DNA of 35,354 bases from Flavobacteriales bacterium (lineage in GTDB: Bacteria; Bacteroidota; Bacteroidia; UBA10329): positions 1-35,354 of the forward strand of contig JAIPBJ010000026.1 in NCBI GenBank assembly GCA_021739625.1. Direction: 5' to 3'. The notes beneath the pieces were generated by a model, which saw nothing but the letters and a program-made list of their open reading frames with translations, was not told where the DNA came from and searched no databases. Below are positions 24,612 through 31,650 of this stretch, one piece after another. Position 1 is the first letter of the stretch; every line of letters begins with the position of its first letter. The position numbers and the translations under genes are program-made.

Positions 24612-26201
24612 TTGGCGTTCTTTGTCCAATCACAGGCTGAGAAGCGGAAATTGGAAGAAGATTCTGACAACGAGCGAAAAGACGGGGGCCACTTGTGGTC
24701 AAAGAGGCTGCGCGGGCAGTTCTTCGATGCCTTCCCCATACTGGATATCCCTGAGCTTGGGAGCGATATCCAGCACGTTTTCACTGACAACGATTCGCGG
24801 GCAGCGACCTCCAGGCTGTACAAGAGGTTAAAGCCCAACTGGTTGTTCAATACCTCAACGTTCACTGGCAACCTGACCATTGCACTGGCGGTCACCTACT
24901 TCTTCCGCCAGCTCTGCTATGGCGATGCCGTGGACTATGTGTTCCTGCTCTCGGTGCTGGCCATCGGGCTGTGGATAACCGAGGCCATTCCGCCCTTCGC
25001 GGTGGGCATCTTCCTCATCGCCATGCTGGTGTTCGGCTTTGGCACCGATTTCATCCTTGACCACAGCAGACCTGTGGAGATGTATATCGGCACTTGGACC
25101 AGCAACGTGGTCTGGCTGCTGCTTGGCGGATTCTTCCTGGCAGAGGGCATGCGGCAGGCCGAGCTTGACCGTGCCCTGTTCCGTTTCACCGTGAAACGGT
25201 TCGGTGAGCATCCCCAACGTCTGCTGTTGGGCCTGATGATGACCACCGCCTTTGCCAGTATGGTGATGAGCAACACTGCCACCACCGCCATGATGATCTC
25301 GTCCGTCCTTCCACTCGTCCGTGTGTTAGGCAAGGATTCGCCCTACTCGAAAGCACTGCTCACGGGCATCCCTGCTGCGGCATCGTTGGGCGGCATCGGC
25401 ACCATCATCGGCAGTACGCCCAATGCCATCGCGGTGGGTGCACTGATGGAACAGGGCATTCACATCACCTTCATTGAATGGATGATGGTCGGGGTGCCCA
25501 CAGGGCTGCTGCTGGTGTGGCTGTTCTGGAAATTCATGGTACGGAGAATGGATTTCAGTGCGGTTGTGCTCGACCTTTCAGCATTGACCCGCCCAGAGGA
25601 GAACAAGGATGTCGCGAAGCGGAGGGCGGTCATCTTCACATTGGTGGCGACCATTGCGCTCTGGGCCACCGAACCGCTGCATGGGATTCCCGTGGCGGCC
25701 ACATCAGCCGTGCCCATCGTGCTGCTCACCCTCACGCAGGTCATCACGGCCGAGCATGTGCGCAGACTGCCGTGGGACACGCTGATGCTGGTGGCGGGCG
25801 GCCTTGCTTTGGGCATCGCACTGGTCGATGTGGGTCTGGCCGACATCGTGATGGCGAAGGTGAATGCGCTGCCATTGGCGGTGGTGGGCATCGCCATCAT
25901 GTTCAGTCTTGTCGCTGTACTGCTCAGCAATGTGATGAGCAACACGGCCGCGACTTCCATTCTGGTGCCGCTGGCGGTGTCACTGCCGGGCATTTTCGGG
26001 CTTGCAGTACCGGTGATCGTGGCGATAAGCTGCTCCTGCGCGCTGCTGTTGCCGGTATCTACACCGTCCAATGCCATTTCATACGCCACCGGATTCATCG
26101 AGCAGCGCGACTTCCGTCAGGGCGGGCTGTTCTTCATTGTGATGGGGCCGCTGTTCGCCTTCATTGGGGTGATGGCGTGGGCGTGGATAAGATTGCTTTA
26201 G
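24612..26201 (+). CDS. SLC13/DASS-family sodium-coupled anion transporter
   Basis: An inner-membrane secondary transporter of the divalent-anion:Na+ symporter family (dicarboxylates, sulfate or phosphate). The two Ser-Asn-Thr signatures of the Na+/substrate sites are intact, MSNTATT (219-225) and MSNTAAT (442-448), in two inverted repeat halves with about 11-12 membrane helices. Residues 1-85 form an unusual charged, soluble extension before the first helix. There is no ATG in frame before residue 138, and an in-frame TGA lies at 24594-24596, so the start must be a TTG: 24612 or 24651 (before EEDSDNER). The coordinate given is therefore the longest option. It is divergent from the aldehyde-dehydrogenase-like gene and ends 8 bp from convergent ruvB. 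Confidence 0.88.
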   Translation: MAFFVQSQAEKRKLEEDSDNERKDGGHLWSKRLRGQFFDAFPILDIPELGSDIQHVFTDNDSRAATSRLYKRLKPNWLFNTSTFTGNLTIALAVTYFFRQLCYGDAVDYVFLLSVLAIGLWITEAIPPFAVGIFLIAMLVFGFGTDFILDHSRPVEMYIGTWTSNVVWLLLGGFFLAEGMRQAELDRALFRFTVKRFGEHPQRLLLGLMMTTAFASMVMSNTATTAMMISSVLPLVRVLGKDSPYSKALLTGIPAAASLGGIGTIIGSTPNAIAVGALMEQGIHITFIEWMMVGVPTGLLLVWLFWKFMVRRMDFSAVVLDLSALTRPEENKDVAKRRAVIFTLVATIALWATEPLHGIPVAATSAVPIVLLTLTQVITAEHVRRLPWDTLMLVAGGLALGIALVDVGLADIVMAKVNALPLAVVGIAIMFSLVAVLLSNVMSNTAATSILVPLAVSLPGIFGLAVPVIVAISCSCALLLPVSTPSNAISYATGFIEQRDFRQGGLFFIVMGPLFAFIGVMAWAWIRLL

Positions 26202-26209
26202 TCAAATGT

Positions 26210-27235
26210 TCACCCGAAGAGCGTGCCCGCATCCTTGGGGCTGATGCGTCCCAGATGCTTGTAGGCTTTCTCGGTCACCTGCCGCCCACGAGGCGTGCGG
26301 GCCAAGTAGCCTTCCATGATGAGGAAAGGCTCATACACCTCCTCAATCGTGCCGCCCTCTTCGCCCACTGCCGTGGCAATGGTGGTCAGCCCGACAGGGC
26401 CGCCCTTGAACTTATCGATGATGGTGGTGAGGATGCGGTTGTCCATCTCGTCAAGCCCGTGCTTGTCCACATTGAGAGCATTGAGCGCGAACTGTGAGAT
26501 GTCGCGGTCGATGGTGCCATTGCCTTTTATCTGGGCAAAATCGCGCACCCTGCGCAAAAGTGCGTTAGCGATGCGTGGTGTTCCACGGCTTCTGCGGGCG
26601 ATCTCCTCTGCCGCATTGCCATGGATCTCTACGCCAAGAATGTTGGCCGAGCGGGTAACGATGCCTTTCAACACCACCGCATCATAATACTCCAGCCTTG
26701 AAGTGATGCCGAAACGGGCACGCAGCGGAGATGTGAGCAAACCTGAGCGCGTAGTGGCGCCCACAAGCGTGAAGGGATTGAGCTGAATCTGCACCGACCG
26801 CGCATTTGGCCCCGACTCGATCATGATGTCGATGCGGTAATCCTCCATCGCAGAGTAGAGATACTCTTCTACAATGGGGCTTAGGCGGTGTATCTCATCA
26901 ATAAATAGCACATCGTTGGGCTCCAGGTTGGTGAGCAGGCCCGCGAGGTCGCCCGGCTTGTCGAGCACAGGGCCGGAGGTCAGTTTGAGGCTCACGCCAA
27001 GGTCGTTGGCGATGATGTTGGCGAGGGTGGTCTTGCCCAGACCGGGCGGGCCGTGCAGCAGCACGTGGTCCAATGCCTCGCCCCGTTGCTTGGCGGCCTC
27101 CACGAACACGCGGAGGTTGTCCACCACCTTGTCCTGCCCGCTGAAATCGTCAAAGACACCGGGGCGCAGGGCGCGCTCGGTCTCGCGGTCGATGGGCAGT
27201 TGCTGGTCTTTGGATGGGTCGAGGTTGGCGTTCAA
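26210..27235 (-). CDS. ruvB: Holliday junction branch-migration helicase RuvB (TTG start)
   Basis: A 341-residue AAA+ motor that, with RuvA, drives branch migration of Holliday junctions. Walker A GPPGLGKT (62-69), Walker B VLFIDEIH (109-116), sensor 1 GATTRSG (159-165) and the arginine-finger region RARFGI (172-177) are intact. The C-terminal winged helix ends in [17 protein letters not shown]. The start is placed at the TTG encoding the first residue of MNANLDPS because RuvB homologues begin there and because a perfect -7 element (27257-27264) sits inside the longer open frame, which would otherwise begin at 27295, also with TTG. The length matches the usual 340. Confidence 0.97.
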   Translation of the reverse strand: MNANLDPSKDQQLPIDRETERALRPGVFDDFSGQDKVVDNLRVFVEAAKQRGEALDHVLLHGPPGLGKTTLANIIANDLGVSLKLTSGPVLDKPGDLAGLLTNLEPNDVLFIDEIHRLSPIVEEYLYSAMEDYRIDIMIESGPNARSVQIQLNPFTLVGATTRSGLLTSPLRARFGITSRLEYYDAVVLKGIVTRSANILGVEIHGNAAEEIARRSRGTPRIANALLRRVRDFAQIKGNGTIDRDISQFALNALNVDKHGLDEMDNRILTTIIDKFKGGPVGLTTIATAVGEEGGTIEEVYEPFLIMEGYLARTPRGRQVTEKAYKHLGRISPKDAGTLFG

Positions 27236-27256
27236 GGCGGAGGTCGGTGTTCCTGC

Positions 27257-27264
27257 CAAAAGTA
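27257..27264 (-). promoter_or_regulatory. ruvB -7 element TACTTTTG
   Basis: Perfect TAnnTTTG match, 21 nt upstream of the TTG start at 27235. It decides between the short and long start of ruvB. Confidence 0.65.
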
Positions 27265-27333
27265 TGGATTCATCGGTCGGGCAGGGACTTGGCAATAAGT
27301 GAATCCACGTAGCGAAGCAGACATATATCGTCC

Positions 27334-27341
27334 TACATTTG
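27334..27341 (+). promoter_or_regulatory. -7 element TACATTTG of the 207-residue secreted protein
   Basis: Perfect TAnnTTTG match, 24 nt upstream of the ATG at 27366. Confidence 0.65.
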
Positions 27342-27365
27342 GGCCTCTAACCAAAAACACCAACC

Positions 27366-27989
27366 ATGAGAACAAAATCTACATTAATGACCCTTGCGCT
27401 TGCCGTGGTGTTCGCATTTGCGGCCCAGGCGCAGAGAATGACGCTTACTTCAGGAACCTTCAAGGCACTCAGCGGCCAGTCTGAGGTCAATTTGGTTTAC
27501 AAGTACGATGGCATGAAAGTGGGCCTGGGCAAGAAGGCCGTGCCAGAGGATGAGTACATTGAGAAGAAGAAAGGCGAGTATAATAAGAAGGAGACCGGCC
27601 GTGGCGACAAGTGGGAGGGTGACTGGGCCGCTGACCGTGAGAACAAGTACCATGGCAAGTTCGAGGAACTGCTCAACAAGGGCATGAAAGGTATGGTCTT
27701 CGGTCGCAACAAGAGCGGTGCGAAATACACCCTCATTGTACATACCACCACAACCGAGCCTGGTTGGAACATCCCATTCGTGGGCAAACAGCCTTCTTTG
27801 GTTGACATGACCATCAGCCTTGTAGAGACCGGCAACGAAGGCAGCCCACTGGGTGTGATGACCCTCGCTGGTGCACCCGGCACCACCTACGGCTACGGTG
27901 ACTGGGACACTGGCATCCGTATCCAAGAATCTTATGCCAAGGCAGGTAAGTCCTTTGCCGGATGGTTGCCTAAGAAGGGTATGAAGTAA
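27366..27989 (+). CDS. Exported protein of unknown function, 207 residues
   Basis: I do not recognise a family. Residues 1-23 are a signal peptide (ALAVVFAFAAQAQ|R). The mature part is rich in Lys, Gly and Glu at 50-110 (KKAVPEDEYIEKKKGEYNKKE), then has beta-like segments (AKYTLIVHTTTTEPGWNIPFVGKQ and MTISLVETGN) and a glycine-rich C-terminus ending KGMK. It has no lipobox and no T9SS domain, so it is probably periplasmic. It has its own promoter and is followed by two terminators in tandem. Together these suggest strong, monocistronic expression. Confidence 0.85.
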   Translation: MRTKSTLMTLALAVVFAFAAQAQRMTLTSGTFKALSGQSEVNLVYKYDGMKVGLGKKAVPEDEYIEKKKGEYNKKETGRGDKWEGDWAADRENKYHGKFEELLNKGMKGMVFGRNKSGAKYTLIVHTTTTEPGWNIPFVGKQPSLVDMTISLVETGNEGSPLGVMTLAGAPGTTYGYGDWDTGIRIQESYAKAGKSFAGWLPKKGMK

Positions 27990-28018
27990 TTGTCAGCGCC
28001 TTTGGGTGTGAGTTAATG

Positions 28019-28052
28019 AAGGGGCGGTTCCGGAGAGGGGCCGCCCCTTTTT
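28019..28052 (+). terminator. Intrinsic terminator after the 207-residue secreted protein
   Basis: A 13-bp stem AAGGGGCGGTTCC/GGGGCCGCCCCTT with two T-G wobbles and loop GGAGA, followed by TTTTT. Its arms are shared with the hairpin at 31548-31574. Confidence 0.9.
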
Positions 28053-28090
28053 GCATGGAATCTTTTGCTTAAGCGGGTATCGAAATCATA

Positions 28091-28118
28091 AAGGCGAACT
28101 TCGGTTTGCTTTTTTTTT
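28091..28118 (+). terminator. Second tandem terminator with a UUCG tetraloop
   Basis: Stem GCGAAC/GTTTGC (28094-28099 and 28104-28109, one G-T wobble) closes the stable C(UUCG)G tetraloop and is followed by nine T residues. It is the second terminator in the gap between 27989 and 28181. Confidence 0.8.
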
Positions 28119-28180
28119 GCCCTAACTGTATCAATTGTTCAGAAGCTGCTACTTTGCGCCACGTAAATGGGAGCTGCCAA

Positions 28181-29857
28181 ATGGTGAGGAAAGCGATAAC
28201 TCTGTTTGTTGGTGCATTGTTGATCACGCTGTCAAACAGTTGCGGATTCATGTCTGTGTCGCGCCAGACCCAGTTCATATCTGCCACAGAGGGCACGAGA
28301 ATACTTATCTCCAAGACCGAGGACGGGCCATTTGAGGAAGTAGGCAGTGCGAACCCCAAGGTCAAGCTGAATCACTTTCACAAGAAGGGGTATTTTGTGA
28401 AGCAGGAGAAGGAGGGTTATGTCTCTGGCACCTACGAACTGGCGCGATCGTCCACCAACGGGCTCAACAGGTTGGACATGGCACTGGTGATATCGGCCGG
28501 GGCCGTTGCCGCCATCTTCACACCGATACATTTTCTCGTTGGTACCAATCCTCCTTTCGGTGCGGATCCAAAGAATGTTTCCCTCGGCCAAACGGTGGCC
28601 CTGTATTCCACCATAGGAGTGGCCTTGGCGGGCTGGGGAATTGTCATTCCCGCACCGCGAAAGCTGTATCCGAAAAAGGTGGAGCTTCCCGAGCTGATAA
28701 AAATTGTAACCAAGGACACCAACCAGCTTTCCCTTTCCTTGGGCAAATTTGAAATGGAACTGGGGAAAAGCAAGGTGCGCGTGGAGGACTATACTTCCAT
28801 GAAGCAGTTCAAAAGCGGCCGAGGGTATGACACGCGCGACTCTGCGGTCAATTTTGAATTCTCGGAGAAAGCGGATCTCAAGATGGAGGTGCAGCGACTG
28901 CTAAGGGAGGCAAAATATGGTGTTGATTCGGTCGATGCTGTGCTGAACAAAACACTGCGAATTGAAGGTTATGCCCAGTCCGTCTCCTTTCAAAAGGCTG
29001 AGAACCAACTTCGCTGTGAACTCAGAACAGCTTGGTCTGTAGAGACATTGGACGAGATCCAGTTCCTGTATGGATGGAAGGTGACCTCAGGTTCGGAGTG
29101 GGTGAAGTTCAATGAGGAATCGTTGGACGAGGATGAACAGCAAGGTGTCATTCGCTTGGCCATGAATCAGGCCTTGGACATCTCTCTGAAGAAGTTCCTG
29201 GCCTTGGACACCATCCAATCCATACTGAGCAGACCGGTGCCTCTGCCCTTACTGGATGAGCCGGAGCTCGAACTCGTCACTGGGGCCGTGATGGCGCTGT
29301 CGGTGAGCGATGCGGTGAAATCTGTTGTCACGGTTGTGAACAAGAAGGGTCACGGCAGTGGTTGCATTGTCACACCTGACGGCTACATCATCACCAATGC
29401 GCATGTGGTTGAAGATGACACCGTGGGCATCAAGGTCATTCTCACCGAGGATACCGAGCAGAGGATCCCTGTCAAGCTGGTGAGGATGAACAAGGCCCTT
29501 GACCTGGCGCTGCTGAAACTGGACACGACCGGTCTGATGCCCTTGAAGTTGTGTGCGGATCCGGATATTGTGACGGGCAGCGATGTTTATGCCATTGGAA
29601 CACCTGCCGATGTGTCTTTGGGCCAGACCGTGACACGGGGAATCATTTCGGGCAAGCGGAAGTTCGGAGGCCACTCACGCATTCAGACAGATGTGGGCAT
29701 CAGTCCGGGCAACAGCGGGGGCGCACTCATCAACCCGAATGGGCTGCTGTTGGGGGTTGTCACCTCGCAGCTCAGGAAAGGCAAAGTCGATAACATCGGG
29801 TTTGCCATTCCATCGCCCATCATCGAAGAAGCACTGAAGATCAAACTCAACCAATAA
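28181..29857 (+). CDS. Trypsin-like serine protease with lipoprotein-type N-terminus
   Basis: A 558-residue protein. The N-terminus MVRKAITLFVGALLITLSNSCG looks like a lipoprotein signal with Cys21, although LSNSC is not a strict lipobox. Residues 30-90 resemble a small beta domain (TEGTRILISKTEDGPFEEVG). Two hydrophobic stretches follow (99-121 and 134-157). Residues 165-360 are an unassigned domain. The C-terminal 190 residues are a DegP/HtrA-type trypsin fold with His408 (TNAHVV), Asp441 (KALDLALLK) and Ser512 (GISPGNSGGAL); no PDZ domain follows. It is expected in the envelope as a quality-control or signalling protease. The start is placed at the ATG 28181, because a longer TTG start would begin inside the T-tract of the upstream terminator. 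The next gene is 26 nt away. Confidence 0.88.
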   Translation: MVRKAITLFVGALLITLSNSCGFMSVSRQTQFISATEGTRILISKTEDGPFEEVGSANPKVKLNHFHKKGYFVKQEKEGYVSGTYELARSSTNGLNRLDMALVISAGAVAAIFTPIHFLVGTNPPFGADPKNVSLGQTVALYSTIGVALAGWGIVIPAPRKLYPKKVELPELIKIVTKDTNQLSLSLGKFEMELGKSKVRVEDYTSMKQFKSGRGYDTRDSAVNFEFSEKADLKMEVQRLLREAKYGVDSVDAVLNKTLRIEGYAQSVSFQKAENQLRCELRTAWSVETLDEIQFLYGWKVTSGSEWVKFNEESLDEDEQQGVIRLAMNQALDISLKKFLALDTIQSILSRPVPLPLLDEPELELVTGAVMALSVSDAVKSVVTVVNKKGHGSGCIVTPDGYIITNAHVVEDDTVGIKVILTEDTEQRIPVKLVRMNKALDLALLKLDTTGLMPLKLCADPDIVTGSDVYAIGTPADVSLGQTVTRGIISGKRKFGGHSRIQTDVGISPGNSGGALINPNGLLLGVVTSQLRKGKVDNIGFAIPSPIIEEALKIKLNQ

Positions 29858-29883
29858 TTCACCCATCACTAAACTGTTCATCC

Positions 29884-31521
29884 ATGAAAAGAAGCATTCT
29901 CCTATTTCTGGCAGCGGTCACATCGTTGCCCGGCTTCGGCCAGAAACCACTGGTCGAGTCCCCTCATTTTACAGTTTACATGGGGCCGCAGGAAAAGCGC
30001 GACATAGGCACCACTGTCGGTGAGTTCATCGGGGGTGACGAAGATGCCTTCTATACTTTCTTTGAGAACAAGAAGGCGACCACTTATTCCAAATACGGTT
30101 ACGACCTGAAGAGGAAGTTGACCAAGGCCATACAGCCCACAAAAGAGAATGGCGTTCAGAAGAACGAGTTCCATTTCGAGGTGGGAGACAGAATCTATGA
30201 GTTCTTCTCTATTACCGATGGCAAGGCCAAGACCAACAAGCTGCTGTGCCGCACGCTGGACAAGGGCAAATTGATGATGAACAAGGATGCCACCGAGATA
30301 TTCACGCTGAAGGGCGAGGCGTACTACAAGGAATTCAAGAATGCATTCACCCAGATCGATGTCTCGCCCAACGGAGAGCTTTTCCTCATTGCTGTCAAAC
30401 TACCGGAAGAGAAGGACCGCTTCCGCAAGTTCCGCTTCATGGTGTTTGACAAGAACTTCAAGCTTATCTGGGAGAAGGACGAGAAGTTCTTCATCAACAA
30501 GGATCTGAAGTTCAAGGTTGTGAACCGTGACTGGGTTTCGGCAGGCGGTGGCAACTTCTTTTTCAGAATGGGCAACACGGGCAGCCACAAGGCATTTGAT
30601 GTAGGGGATGATGGTGAGGTGGTGACCTGGGGTGTTCAGGACAATGGGCGCGGCACAGACCCCGAGGACCGCTTGGAGACCTACGTTTTCAAGATCACCA
30701 AGGACAAGACCATCAATGCGCGGGTAGGTTTCAAGGACAAACGCATATTGAGCTATTCCATTGGACTTGCAGACAATGGCGAGGTGATGATCAGCGGGTT
30801 CTACAATAACGACATGAAGTCGAAGATCAATCTCATTGACGGGGCATTTCTCAGCTACTGGAACGTGGAGTCGGGGGAGCCGACCCATATCAGTTTCGAC
30901 CCCTTCACCGATGAGTTCAAGATGCAGTACTGGTCTGAGAAGAAGGTGAAGGACTATGAGAAGGAGAAGGAGAAGGGAAAGAACCGTGTGGGCATGGACC
31001 GCTACTATCTCGACTATACGATTCAGAAAGAGGATGGCGGGGTCATCCTATTGGCCGAGCGGTTCTATACCTACACGCAGCGCATCGGCAAGGTGTCCAT
31101 TCAGAAGTATGTACACGACAACATTCTGATCATCAATGTTGATGCTGACGGCAACATCCAGTGGTCGAAGCAGATTCCGAAGCACCAGGACAGCAGCAAC
31201 CCGAACAGTGTGGGATACGAGCTGGCATACACCAACGACAAGCTGTATTTCCTCTATAACGACAACTTCAAGAACATAGCTCCCGCATGGGACGGCAAGA
31301 AGGTCTATATGTTCAGCGGTGGCGACAATCCTGTTGTGCTGGCCGTCTGCGACATGACCAACGGAGGCGAACTGACCCGTAAGCAGGTGTGGACCACCGA
31401 GAAGGCGGGCGGCATGTTCGAGACCGGAGGAAAGGTGGATCAGCTCTTTGCGGACGAGTGGATCGTTTACATTCAGGGTGGCAAGGGCACCCAACGGCTC
31501 GTTAGGGTCGAACTGAAATAG
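29884..31521 (+). CDS. Large exported protein of unknown function, 545 residues
   Basis: I do not recognise a characterised family. Residues 1-20 form a signal peptide (MKRSILLFLAAVTSLPGFGQ). The mature chain has no membrane segment, lipobox or T9SS sorting domain, so it is probably periplasmic. It is rich in aromatic and lysine residues and has recurring strand-like patches such as FRFMVFDKNFKLIWEKDEKFF, ILSYSIGLADNGEVMISGF and ILIINVDADGNIQWSKQI, which would fit a beta-propeller-like fold. It lies 26 nt after the protease gene, without a terminator between them, so the two are probably cotranscribed. A hairpin follows the stop. Confidence 0.85.
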   Translation: MKRSILLFLAAVTSLPGFGQKPLVESPHFTVYMGPQEKRDIGTTVGEFIGGDEDAFYTFFENKKATTYSKYGYDLKRKLTKAIQPTKENGVQKNEFHFEVGDRIYEFFSITDGKAKTNKLLCRTLDKGKLMMNKDATEIFTLKGEAYYKEFKNAFTQIDVSPNGELFLIAVKLPEEKDRFRKFRFMVFDKNFKLIWEKDEKFFINKDLKFKVVNRDWVSAGGGNFFFRMGNTGSHKAFDVGDDGEVVTWGVQDNGRGTDPEDRLETYVFKITKDKTINARVGFKDKRILSYSIGLADNGEVMISGFYNNDMKSKINLIDGAFLSYWNVESGEPTHISFDPFTDEFKMQYWSEKKVKDYEKEKEKGKNRVGMDRYYLDYTIQKEDGGVILLAERFYTYTQRIGKVSIQKYVHDNILIINVDADGNIQWSKQIPKHQDSSNPNSVGYELAYTNDKLYFLYNDNFKNIAPAWDGKKVYMFSGGDNPVVLAVCDMTNGGELTRKQVWTTEKAGGMFETGGKVDQLFADEWIVYIQGGKGTQRLVRVELK

Positions 31522-31547
31522 TATTTGTGTTGTAGGTGGGTGTCGCT

Positions 31548-31574
31548 GGGGCGGTTCCGAACAGGGGCCGCCCC
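31548..31574 (+). terminator. Hairpin after the 545-residue exported protein
   Basis: Arms GGGGCGGTTCC and GGGGCCGCCCC are identical to those of the hairpin at 28021-28047; only the loop differs (GAACA). There is no clear T-run, so termination is less certain here. Confidence 0.55.
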
Positions 31575-31623
31575 TCCTGTTTGCCTTTAACACAAATTGC
31601 AACACACCCCACCGCCCCGCACC

Positions 31624-31631
31624 TATATTTG
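31624..31631 (+). promoter_or_regulatory. -7 element TATATTTG of the M16 peptidase gene
   Basis: Perfect TAnnTTTG match, 19 nt upstream of the ATG at 31651. Confidence 0.65.
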
Positions 31632-31650
31632 ACCCCTCAAGATCAAAGAC

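Noticed and set aside
24569-24895. Minus-strand open frame opposite the SLC13 N-terminal extension
   Set aside because: No recognisable protein features; it overlaps both the ALDH promoter region and the transporter gene.
28106-28180. TTG start for the trypsin-like protease
   Set aside because: It lies within the UUCG terminator; the ATG at 28181 gives a proper signal sequence.
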